DNA of 7,035 nucleotides, from contig QFOV01000169.1 of the NCBI GenBank assembly GCA_003248565.1, forward strand, positions 1 to 7,035, read 5' to 3'. The translations under genes were made by a program, and so were the position numbers. The notes below the pieces were generated by a model. It was not told where the DNA came from. It was given only the letters and a program-made list of their open reading frames with translations, and ran no database searches. The stretch's first letter is position 1, and each line of letters opens with the position of its first letter. This document shows, in pieces, positions 1-6,131 of this stretch. This stretch comes from Stenotrophomonas sp. (lineage in GTDB: Bacteria > Pseudomonadota > Gammaproteobacteria > Xanthomonadales > Xanthomonadaceae).

Positions 1-443
1 TAGGTGCTTATTGCGGTATAGCCCAGGTCGATGGGCTCCTGGCTGTCTTCGTAGCGGATGTCCAGGTTGTCGATGCCGAAGGTCTGCAGGTCGCTGAAAA
101 CGAAGTCGATATCGCGACGGGCGTCATACACCGCGCCGATCTTTTCCAGGTATTCCGGCTTCCAGCGGTCATCGGCGTCCAGGAAGCAGATCACATCGGC
201 GTTGGCAGCGGCCACGCCGCGTTGAAACGCGGCCAGTTGGCCTTCGTTCTCGCCAAACAGCAGCGTCACCCGGGCATCGTCACCGTAGCGCTGGCGCAGC
301 AGTTCCGGCGAGCCATCGCTTGAACCGTCGTCCACCACCAGGATCTGTGCGGCGGCCCGGGTCTGGGCCAGCGCGCTGTCGATCGTCTCGCAGACGAAAT
401 TGGCGTAGTTGTAGTTGGTGATGACGACGGCGAACGTGGTCAC
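1..443 (-). CDS. Family 2 glycosyltransferase, partial (N-terminal 147 residues)
   Basis: The reading frame starts at GTG 443-441 and stays open to the left edge, so the C-terminal part is missing. The visible part is a GT-A nucleotide-sugar-binding domain: a first strand with VVITNYNY at residues 6-13, VVDDGSSDGS at 36-45, NEGQ at 66-69, and the metal/nucleotide-binding motif LDADD at 88-92 followed by RW. These are hallmarks of GT2 inverting transferases, which act in the cytoplasm on lipid-linked or lipid A-core acceptors. The start overlaps the stop of the upstream decarboxylase gene by four bases (GTGA, 440-443). A GAGG ribosome binding site at 454-451 lies seven bases before the GTG, so translational coupling is likely. 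By inference it could use the UDP-pentose made by its neighbour. Donor and acceptor cannot be read from sequence. Confidence 0.9.
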   Translation of the reverse strand, partial: MTTFAVVITNYNYANFVCETIDSALAQTRAAAQILVVDDGSSDGSPELLRQRYGDDARVTLLFGENEGQLAAFQRGVAAANADVICFLDADDRWKPEYLEKIGAVYDARRDIDFVFSDLQTFGIDNLDIRYEDSQEPIDLGYTAIST

Positions 444-1387
444 GCCTTATCCTCGGCCAGCAGCTTGCGGAAGTAGGCGATGGTTTCCTTCAGGCCATCT
501 TCCAATGCGACCTTCGGTTCCCAGCCCAGTTTTTCACGGGCCAGCGAGATGTCCGGCTGGCGCTGGCGCGGATCATCCGAGGGCAGGGGGCGATACACCA
601 GGCGCGAGCGACCGCCGACCAGGCGCAGGACCATTTCGGCCAGCTCCAGCATGGTGAACTCGCCGGGATTGCCGATATTGATGGGCCCGGTGAAGCCGCG
701 CTCGGTGTCCATCGTCCGCAGCATCGCTTCAATCAGATCATCCACGTAGCAGAAACTACGGGTCTGGCTGCCATCGCCGAAAATGGTGATGTCTTCGCCG
801 CGCAAGGCCTGCACGATGAAGTTGCTCACCACGCGGCCATCGTTGGGATGCATGCGCGGGCCGTAGGTGTTGAAGATACGCACGACCTTGATGTCCAGCG
901 CGTGCTGCCGGTGGTAGTCGAAGAACAGCGTTTCGGCGCAGCGCTTGCCTTCGTCATAGCAGCTGCGGATGCCGATCGGATTGACCCGGCCCCAGTAGCC
1001 TTCCTGCTGCGGGTGTACTTCCGGGTCGCCATAGACTTCGCTGGTGGACGCCTGCAGGATGCGTGCATTCACACGCTTGGCCAAGCCCAGCATGTTGATC
1101 GCGCCGTGTACCGAGGTCTTGGTGGTCTGTACCGGATCGTGCTGGTAATGGACGGGAGACGCCGGGCAGGCGAGGTTGAAGATGCGTTGCACTTCCACAT
1201 ACAGGGGGAAGGTGACGTCGTGGCGCATCAGCTCAAAATTGGGCAGGTTCAGCAGGTGCGCGATATTGCGCTTGCTGCCGGTGAAGTAGTTGTCCACGCA
1301 CAGGACATCATGCCCCTGCTGGATCAGTCGATCGCATAAATGGGAACCAAGAAACCCCGCACCACCTGTGACCAGGACGCGTTGCAT
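440..1387 (-). CDS. UDP-glucuronate decarboxylase (UDP-xylose synthase type), extended SDR family
   Basis: The 315-residue protein is a typical length for this family. It converts UDP-glucuronate to UDP-xylose, or to a 4-keto-pentose intermediate, using bound NAD, in the cytoplasm. The Rossmann motif GGAGFLG is at residues 8-14, and DNYFTGS at 32-38 would contact the NAD ribose. Residues 71-81 (NLACPASPVHY) are characteristic of UDP-xylose synthases. The active site is TSEVYGDP (115-122) with YDEGK (144-148), giving the SDR Tyr144/Lys148 pair and the acidic Glu117 expected of decarboxylases. Further family motifs are NTYGPRM (173-179) and GDGSQTRSF (204-212). I chose the ATG at 1387 because the NAD-binding strand begins at once after it and GAGAG lies six bases upstream. 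An in-frame ATG at 1423 would add 12 residues with no domain role. The gene lies 115 bases after a GT2 gene and overlaps the next GT2 gene by four bases, suggesting it supplies that enzyme's donor sugar. dTDP-glucose dehydratase is a related family but fits the motifs less well. Confidence 0.93.
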   Translation of the reverse strand: MQRVLVTGGAGFLGSHLCDRLIQQGHDVLCVDNYFTGSKRNIAHLLNLPNFELMRHDVTFPLYVEVQRIFNLACPASPVHYQHDPVQTTKTSVHGAINMLGLAKRVNARILQASTSEVYGDPEVHPQQEGYWGRVNPIGIRSCYDEGKRCAETLFFDYHRQHALDIKVVRIFNTYGPRMHPNDGRVVSNFIVQALRGEDITIFGDGSQTRSFCYVDDLIEAMLRTMDTERGFTGPINIGNPGEFTMLELAEMVLRLVGGRSRLVYRPLPSDDPRQRQPDISLAREKLGWEPKVALEDGLKETIAYFRKLLAEDKA

Positions 1388-1393
1388 GAAAAA

Positions 1394-1398
1394 CTCTC
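1394..1398 (-). promoter_or_regulatory. Ribosome binding site of the decarboxylase gene
   Basis: On the minus strand this reads GAGAG, six bases before the ATG at 1387. It decides between the ATG at 1387 and an upstream in-frame ATG at 1423, in favour of the former. Confidence 0.55.
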
Positions 1399-1502
1399 GA
1401 AAAGATGGAGGATAGGCGGGCACGGGCGGTCAATGCCCAGCTGGCAACACATTCTGCCACGATCTGTGCCCTTGGTTGGGATGCATTGGTGTGGAAAAGA
1501 TG

Positions 1503-2417
1503 CTAGCCGCTGATCGGGCGCGTGGCAGGCTTGCCGCACCCTGGCACCAGGTCCAACCCCAAGGCAGCAGAAAATGCCGCCGCTCCCCATGCGGCCCACT
1601 TGATTACATCGCGCCGACGCAGCAGCAGGCTGTAAACCAGCACCGCTGGCACTGCAGCTGCCATCAGCTTGGCCAGATGCATCCGCCCTGCGCCAGTGCC
1701 CATGTAGCGGCGTATGGCGATCTGGCGTGAGCGTGCATAGTGGAAGCGCTTGATGAAGTCGGTGCGCACGCTGGGTGCCGAAGAAGCCCCGCCCTTGTGG
1801 AAGGCGCGTGCAGCCGGCTGCAGCAGGCATTGATGGCCGGCGTTGGCCATCCGCAGGCACAGGTCATCGTCTTCGTAGTAAAGGAAGAAGGCTTCGTCGA
1901 AGCCGCCGATCTCCCGGAATGCACTGGTCCGCTGCAACTGGCAACAACCGTGAATCCACTCGGCGGCGGTGACCTTGTCCGGCACAGTGAACCTACTGTT
2001 CGTGCCCGGCCTGAAGAATGCCGGGCGGTGCGAGATCTGTGGAACGGTTTCGCTGCGCCAGTTCTGCGGGCCAACCACGCCGGCCTGGGGGTGGTCGCGC
2101 ATGCAGTCCAGCAGGCATTGCAGGTCGGCCGGGGCGAGGACGCAATCCGGGTTGAGCAACAGGGCGAACGGCGTCTGCACGGTCGCCATTGCCTGGTTGT
2201 TGGCGGCGCCAAAACCGGCGTTGCTGGTACGGGTGATCAGCCGTGCATGTGGAATGCGTGCGGCGATCTGGGTGGCAGTGCCATCGCAGCTGCCGTTGTC
2301 GATGATGACCACATGCGGGAACGGGGCGAGCGTGCTTGCCATCGCCTCCAGAAGAGCCGAGCTGTTGTAGGTGACGCAGACAATGGTCACCTCATCGAAC
2401 GGCGGACAGCGGCTCAT
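1503..2417 (-). CDS. Family 2 glycosyltransferase, rhamnosyltransferase (WbbL/RfbF)-like
   Basis: This 304-residue GT2 enzyme probably transfers an activated sugar to a glycan acceptor at the inner face of the inner membrane. VTIVCVTYNS at 10-19 is the first strand, IDNGSCDGT at 39-47 and NAGFGAANNQAM at 66-77 are donor-binding motifs, and LLLNPD at 86-91 replaces the usual DxD, as in WbbL-type rhamnosyltransferases. GGFDEAFFLYYEDDDLC at 171-187 holds the catalytic acidic residues, followed by a FHKGGAS segment. After about residue 240 there are two hydrophobic stretches (roughly 246-262 and 268-290) that may anchor it to the membrane. The ATG at 2417-2415 overlaps the stop of the upstream ligase-like gene by four bases (ATGA). 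No strong ribosome binding site is visible, so translational coupling is likely. The donor (dTDP-rhamnose or another sugar) is inferred only from family resemblance. Confidence 0.91.
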   Translation of the reverse strand: MSRCPPFDEVTIVCVTYNSSALLEAMASTLAPFPHVVIIDNGSCDGTATQIAARIPHARLITRTSNAGFGAANNQAMATVQTPFALLLNPDCVLAPADLQCLLDCMRDHPQAGVVGPQNWRSETVPQISHRPAFFRPGTNSRFTVPDKVTAAEWIHGCCQLQRTSAFREIGGFDEAFFLYYEDDDLCLRMANAGHQCLLQPAARAFHKGGASSAPSVRTDFIKRFHYARSRQIAIRRYMGTGAGRMHLAKLMAAAVPAVLVYSLLLRRRDVIKWAAWGAAAFSAALGLDLVPGCGKPATRPISG

Positions 2418-3703
2418 GGCGTGGATTCGCGCGCTCTACCGATGCCATGCCAAGGGAAGCTGCCCAGCGGGATGTTGGCCATCAGCAGCATGAACACATG
2501 GCGGTGGGTGAAGTTGCTCCAGAGTCCATTGGCCAGGCCGGCGGCCACATAGATGATGAGGATGCTGGCAAAGATACCTTTTTGAGGGTCGCGCAGCTTG
2601 CTGACATGAACGGCAAATGCCAGCAGCAGGGCCGCGAATACCAGCAGGCCAGCCACGCCTTCCTCGGCCAGGATGAGCAGGGCTTCCTGGTGCGGGTGGC
2701 CCGTAATGAAGGGTTCCGAGCCCGGGATGGCGCGCATCTGCTCCATGTAGATGGGCTCCCACTGGTTCAGGCCGTGTCCGAACACCGGGGCATCGGCGAT
2801 GATCGGCAGGGTTTGCTGCCACAGCCACAGGCGGATGCCGCTGGACGTGGGTTCCTGGGCGACCAGATAGCTGTCCACTTCCTCGGTGATCGAGCTCAGC
2901 ATGCGTTCGCGGATGCTGGGTGTCGACCACAACGCGCCGATGGTGACGATGACCAGGCCGCCACTGACCATCAGCATGCGCCAGCCGCTGAAGCGGTGCG
3001 CAACCAGTCGGTAGATCCAATAGCCGAGCAGTGGCAGCAGGACGATGTAGGTGGTGCGGCTCTGGATCAACAGCACCGCATTGCACAGTACGACAGCGGC
3101 TGCGATCAGTGCAGCGATGCGTAAACCCCGCTCGTTGCTGTTGAAGGCCACAGCCACCAGCATCGACATCAGGATCAGGCTGGCCAGCCCCTGCTGTGTG
3201 TATTCCTTGAAGACGGTGTTGCGCATTGAGGGCTGGATTTCAGCCACCGCACGCTGTGGTACCAGGCCGAACTGCATCAGGTAGGAGATCAGCACCACCA
3301 GCCCGGCGGCGACAGCAAATGCTGCCAATGCACGCCAGCGCCAGCGCGAATCGCGCAGCAGGCTGGCAATGAGCAACGGGTACAGGCAGCCCCACATCGA
3401 GGCTTCGCCAAATGCAGGGGCGTCTGAGCCAATCCATGCATGCAGTGCGCTGGCGAACAAAACGCTGAACCACACCAGGAAGCCGATGACCACTGGCTCA
3501 CGTAGCGCGGCGCGCCAGCGTGCAACCAGGTCCGCGCCAGCCAGTGAACACAACAGGCTCAAGCCCAGCAGGATGTTGGTGGCGGGCTTGTTGAGGGGAG
3601 CAGCGAACAGCGTAAGCACTGCGCACCATTGGCCAGACGTCAGCAGCCGGCTGCGCAGTGCCTGTAACAGCGGGGGAGATTGGACCGCAGACAACTGATT
3701 CAC
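2414..3703 (-). CDS. O-antigen ligase/polymerase family membrane protein (WaaL-like)
   Basis: This is a polytopic inner-membrane protein of 429 residues from the start chosen here, close to the usual ligase length. Many hydrophobic segments run from about residue 26 to 415. A large periplasmic loop around 259-345 carries the Wzy_C-type signature: SGIRLWLWQQ at 288-297, PVFGHGLNQW at 306-315 and GHPHQEALLILAEEG at 335-349. An arginine in QSRTTY (Arg216), Arg291 and His338 match in kind and spacing the two arginines and histidine known to matter in E. coli WaaL. The family moves polymerised O-antigen from undecaprenyl diphosphate to lipid A-core. Ligases and Wzy-type polymerases are hard to separate by sequence, so the family call is firmer than the reaction. 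The start is uncertain: GTG 3703, GTG 3715 and TTG 3778 are all in frame and none has a clear ribosome binding site. It is the first gene of the minus-strand operon. Confidence 0.88.
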   Translation of the reverse strand: MNQLSAVQSPPLLQALRSRLLTSGQWCAVLTLFAAPLNKPATNILLGLSLLCSLAGADLVARWRAALREPVVIGFLVWFSVLFASALHAWIGSDAPAFGEASMWGCLYPLLIASLLRDSRWRWRALAAFAVAAGLVVLISYLMQFGLVPQRAVAEIQPSMRNTVFKEYTQQGLASLILMSMLVAVAFNSNERGLRIAALIAAAVVLCNAVLLIQSRTTYIVLLPLLGYWIYRLVAHRFSGWRMLMVSGGLVIVTIGALWSTPSIRERMLSSITEEVDSYLVAQEPTSSGIRLWLWQQTLPIIADAPVFGHGLNQWEPIYMEQMRAIPGSEPFITGHPHQEALLILAEEGVAGLLVFAALLLAFAVHVSKLRDPQKGIFASILIIYVAAGLANGLWSNFTHRHVFMLLMANIPLGSFPWHGIGRARESTP

Positions 3704-3809
3704 GTGATGGATCACACCGGTTGGGCGTGGATACGCCGCTGGGAAAGTGGCAGTGACAGCAGAACGGCCACCGGGCAACCAGTCTGATTTTCAGTCGGTA
3801 GAACGTTGA

Positions 3810-3838
3810 ATTCTAGCGGTGCCAACCTGCATCTTCAA
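3810..3838 (-). promoter_or_regulatory. Predicted sigma70-type promoter of the O-antigen operon
   Basis: Read on the minus strand, TTGAAG (3838-3833) is followed after exactly 17 bases by TAGAAT (3815-3810). This matches four of six and five of six consensus bases. Transcription would begin near 3803, about 25 bases before the TTG at 3778 and about 100 bases before the GTG at 3703. The surrounding 3781-3900 stretch is about 51% GC by hand count, lower than the flanking genes, as expected for a promoter. Confidence 0.5.
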
Positions 3839-3898
3839 CGAACCCAATCACGTGTTCATGGTGCATGCTGCTGCACGTTCAGCAAGGTCGGCAGTCGT

Positions 3899-4735
3899 TC
3901 AGTCAAGCGGTTTGTCGACGCCGGTGTTGGCTGATGTCGTCACCAACGGCTGCCCATTCTGCAGCAGCCACAGCATGATGGTCTTCTGCCGCACGTAGTT
4001 GGCGCTGACGAAGGCCTCGATCAGGCCCGGCCAGCCATCCAGGAAGCCGCGCTTGACCACGTAGCTGCGGAAGAAGCGCCAGCTCGGGGCTACGATCAGC
4101 TTGCCCAGGCTGGCGCGCCTGCCCTTGGCGAACTCATGCTCGGCCATCATCCGCGCGTACTTCTGCTTCTTGTCCAGCAGCTGCAGGAAGCTGCGGTAGG
4201 GGTGGTGCAGCAGATCGCCCTTGAGCAGGGCGGCCGGGCCGTCCAACGAGACGGCTTCGTGGATCTCGCGATCGCCGCGCCAGCCACCGTGGCGGCGGTC
4301 GAACAGGCGCAGTACGCGGTCCGGATAGGCGGTGCCATGGCGCAGGAAACGGCCGAAGTACTCCGAGCAGCGCGCGAAACGGTAGCCGACGGCACGGGGG
4401 AAGCCGGCGTCACGCTCGGCCTCGATGGCCGCGCGCAGTTCCGGGTTTACCCGCTCATCGGCGTCCAGGCACAGTACCCAGTCGTGCCTGGCCTGTTCCA
4501 CGCAGAACGCCTTCTGGCTGCGGAAGCCGGTGAACGCACGTTGTACCACGCGGGCGCCAGCGGCCTCGGCCACGGCCACGGTGGCGTCGCTGGAGAAGGA
4601 GTCGACCACCACGATCTCGTCGCAGAACGCCAGCGAGGCAAGGCATTCGCCAATGCGGTCGGCTTCGTTGAAGGCGATGATGCAGGCCGACAGGCGCGGG
4701 CGCTGGGCGGGCAGGGCGGTGCTTGGGCTGGGCAT
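3899..4735 (-). CDS. LPS core glycosyltransferase, family 2 (WaaE/KdtX type)
   Basis: The 278-residue GT2 protein closely follows the WaaE/KdtX pattern, a family that adds a hexose to inner-core heptose or nearby residues of LPS on the cytoplasmic face. SACIIAFNEADRIGECL at 16-32 is the family-typical start, VVDSFSSDAT at 43-52 binds the nucleotide, and LCLDADERV at 88-96 carries the metal-binding DAD. FRSQK at 71-75, YPDRVLRLFDRR at 137-148 and the acidic REIHEAV at 157-163 are typical of this branch. The C-terminal part has basic and aromatic segments (LLDKKQKYARMM at 187-198, PSWRFFRSYVVKRGFLDGW at 217-235) suited to membrane association. ATG 4735 is the only reasonable start; no ribosome binding site is obvious before it. 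The frame stays open further upstream, but that part is antisense to the divergent gene. It ends 61 bases before the predicted operon promoter. The exact acceptor and sugar are not readable. Confidence 0.9.
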   Translation of the reverse strand: MPSPSTALPAQRPRLSACIIAFNEADRIGECLASLAFCDEIVVVDSFSSDATVAVAEAAGARVVQRAFTGFRSQKAFCVEQARHDWVLCLDADERVNPELRAAIEAERDAGFPRAVGYRFARCSEYFGRFLRHGTAYPDRVLRLFDRRHGGWRGDREIHEAVSLDGPAALLKGDLLHHPYRSFLQLLDKKQKYARMMAEHEFAKGRRASLGKLIVAPSWRFFRSYVVKRGFLDGWPGLIEAFVSANYVRQKTIMLWLLQNGQPLVTTSANTGVDKPLD

Positions 4736-4808
4736 GCGGGGTCTGGCACGGGGGATCGGGCCAAAGCCTAGCAGCGACGGCTTCCACTGGCGATGCGATA
4801 ATTTCGGC

Positions 4809-4821
4809 ATATCCGGGATAT
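4809..4821. promoter_or_regulatory. 13-base perfect dyad in the divergent intergenic region
   Basis: ATATCC (4809-4814), one G, then GGATAT (4816-4821) form a perfect dyad ending two bases before the ribosome binding site of the plus-strand gene. A GATAAT at 4797-4802 could be a minus-10 box, which would put the dyad at the transcript start. No good minus-35 box accompanies it. The dyad could be an operator or a small 5' hairpin, or may be chance. Confidence 0.3.
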
Positions 4822-4823
4822 TC

Positions 4824-4828
4824 AGGAG
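4824..4828 (+). promoter_or_regulatory. Ribosome binding site (AGGAG) deciding a GTG start
   Basis: AGGAG is the Shine-Dalgarno core and lies nine bases before GTG 4838. It supports GTG as the true start of the glycerophosphotransferase-family gene, since there is no nearby in-frame ATG. Confidence 0.75.
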
Positions 4829-4837
4829 TTCCCCACC

Positions 4838-5869
4838 GTGCCACGCCACTATCTGCTGTACGGGTCCGAGCGCTATGCGCTGGCCATCCTCCGCCCGCTG
4901 CAGGCGGCGATCCGCGCACGTGGTGATGAGGCGGCATGGTTCTTCGATGGCCCCGGCGCCAGTGATCTGACCGCCGACGAGACCTTGTTGACGGTAGAGC
5001 AGGTGCGTGCGTGGAACCCCTGCGCGGTGATCACCTCGTCCAACGCGGTGCCGCACTTTTTCCCCGGGGTGAAGGTCGAGACCTTCCACGGCTTCGACGC
5101 CGGCAAGCCGCGCCACATCTATATCCGTGGCTTCTTCGACCTGTACTGCACCACCGGCCCGCGTGATACCGCCGCGTTCTCCGAGCTGGCACAAAAGACC
5201 GGACATTTTTCGGTGGTGGAAACCGGCTTCCCGAAGATCGACCCGTTCATGAGCCAGCTCAAGGACGAGCCCGATCCCGTGCGCGAGCCACCGGTGATCC
5301 TGTACCACTCCACCTTCTCACCGTCCTGGAGCGCTGCCGGCATCCTGTACGACGAGATCAAGCGGCTGTCGCAGACTGGCGAATGGCGCTGGATCGTCAC
5401 CTTCCATCCGAAGATGGACCCGGAAATCACCGCCAAGTACCGCGCGCTGGAAGGCCCGTATCTGCGCTTCGCAGACGACGACAACATCCTGGACCTGTTC
5501 CCGCAGGTGGACATGATGTGCTCGGACACGTCCTCTGCACTCAACGAGTTCCTGCTGACCTACAAGCCGGTGGTGACCTTCAAGAACCGCCGGCCCGGGC
5601 CGCAGCTGCTGGACATTGATGACCCTGCACAGTTCGAGGGTGCGATCCGTACCGCCTTGTCGCGGCCGCCGGAGTTGATGGCCGCGGTGCGCCAGTTTGC
5701 CGATCAGCTGCACCCATACCGCGATGGCCAGTCCAGCGAGCGCATCCTGCAGGCGATCGATGATTTCATCGCCAAGGGTGGCCGCAACCGCAAGCCCAAG
5801 CCGCGCAACTGGTGGCGCAAGATCAAGCTGCGCAAGCGCATTGGTTATTGGGGCCCGGCGCGGGTTTGA
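4838..5869 (+). CDS. CDP-glycerol glycerophosphotransferase family protein (GT-B fold)
   Basis: The 343-residue protein resembles the TagB/TagF glycerophosphotransferase family (PF04464 type), whose best-known members move glycerol-phosphate or ribitol-phosphate units from CDP-polyols in Gram-positive teichoic acid synthesis. In sequence order it has an N-terminal Rossmann-like half, the FHGFDAGK motif at 83-90 with the family's conserved His84-Gly85, VVETGFPKIDPF at 126-137, WIVTFHPKMDP at 185-195 with the second conserved histidine (His190), and CSDTSSALNEFLLTYKPVV at 228-246, the expected nucleotide/phosphate-binding stretch. No signal peptide or membrane segment is seen. A strongly basic, tryptophan-containing tail (about 314-343) may bind the membrane. 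In a Gram-negative setting and divergent from a WaaE-like gene, it may modify LPS core or another surface glycan with a polyol phosphate. That is inference, and a GT-B transferase using another CDP- or UDP-linked donor remains possible. The start is GTG with a good AGGAG site. Confidence 0.87.
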   Translation: MPRHYLLYGSERYALAILRPLQAAIRARGDEAAWFFDGPGASDLTADETLLTVEQVRAWNPCAVITSSNAVPHFFPGVKVETFHGFDAGKPRHIYIRGFFDLYCTTGPRDTAAFSELAQKTGHFSVVETGFPKIDPFMSQLKDEPDPVREPPVILYHSTFSPSWSAAGILYDEIKRLSQTGEWRWIVTFHPKMDPEITAKYRALEGPYLRFADDDNILDLFPQVDMMCSDTSSALNEFLLTYKPVVTFKNRRPGPQLLDIDDPAQFEGAIRTALSRPPELMAAVRQFADQLHPYRDGQSSERILQAIDDFIAKGGRNRKPKPRNWWRKIKLRKRIGYWGPARV

Positions 5870-5929
5870 GGATCAGCAGTTTTGCCTGGCCACGATGCCG
5901 GGGGTGAAGTCAGGTTGCAGCGACATGGT

Positions 5930-5959
5930 GTAGCCCGGGTAAGCGCAGCGCAGCCGGGA
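5930..5959 (+). repeat. GTAG-type REP element, left copy
   Basis: This 30-base element opens with GTAG. It can fold using CCCGG (5934-5938) with CCGGG (5954-5958) and an inner GCG/CGC pairing (5943-5945 with 5949-5951). It matches the reverse complement of 6051-6080 at 29 of 30 positions. Such elements are known from Stenotrophomonas and related bacteria as REP/SMAG-type repeats that move with REP-associated tyrosine transposases. None of those genes is in this window. Confidence 0.75.
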
Positions 5960-6050
5960 AGAGGACTGAATTCGGTGACTCGGCTTCACGCCTGATGCTG
6001 GTTCTGGAGAAGCTGGTTTTCCGTTGCCAGACTTTGGCGCGCCTCCCACC

Positions 6051-6080
6051 TCCCGGGTGCGCTGCGCTTACCCGGGCTAC
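6051..6080 (-). repeat. GTAG-type REP element, right inverted copy
   Basis: This is the inverted partner of 5930-5959, with the GTAG end at 6080. Its own stem is a perfect CCCGGG pair (6052-6057 with 6071-6076). The two copies are separated by 91 bases, giving a 151-base doublet that could form one long hairpin in RNA from either strand. It sits between the ends of two convergent genes, a usual place for REP doublets, where they may end transcription or protect mRNA 3' ends. Confidence 0.75.
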
Positions 6081-6098
6081 GGGGCTGCTCCAAGCCCC
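6081..6098 (+). terminator. Weak candidate hairpin terminator
   Basis: GGGGCT (6081-6086) pairs with AGCCCC (6093-6098) around a six-base loop, followed on the plus strand by the T-rich TCTTCTCTT. It directly abuts the right REP copy and could help end plus-strand transcription from the glycerophosphotransferase-family gene. The missing uninterrupted T run makes this weak. On the minus strand no T run follows. Confidence 0.25.
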
Positions 6099-6131
6099 TC
6101 TTCTCTTGCGGGAGAGGAAAACGCCTTGCCA

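Noticed and set aside
848..1339. 163-residue plus-strand open frame
   Set aside because: It lies antisense within the decarboxylase gene, whose family motifs are unambiguous; no ribosome binding site or domain supports it.
1424..1438. GGGC/GCCC hairpin upstream of the decarboxylase gene
   Set aside because: A four-pair stem is expected by chance in GC-rich DNA and it has no terminator-like tail.
1740..2552. 270-residue plus-strand open frame
   Set aside because: It is antisense to the GT2 gene and to the end of the ligase gene, has no recognisable motif, and crosses a real gene junction. It is a shadow frame of GC-rich coding DNA.
3861..3876. Hairpin GTGCA/TGCAC as a terminator for the WaaE/KdtX-like gene
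   Set aside because: The stem is only five pairs and no T run follows on the minus strand, so an intrinsic terminator is not supported.
4736..5308. N-terminal extension of the WaaE/KdtX-like gene, giving a 469-residue open frame from 5308
   Set aside because: The added 191 residues are antisense to the well-supported glycerophosphotransferase-family gene, show no domain, and the family motif starts just after ATG 4735. High GC content keeps the frame open.
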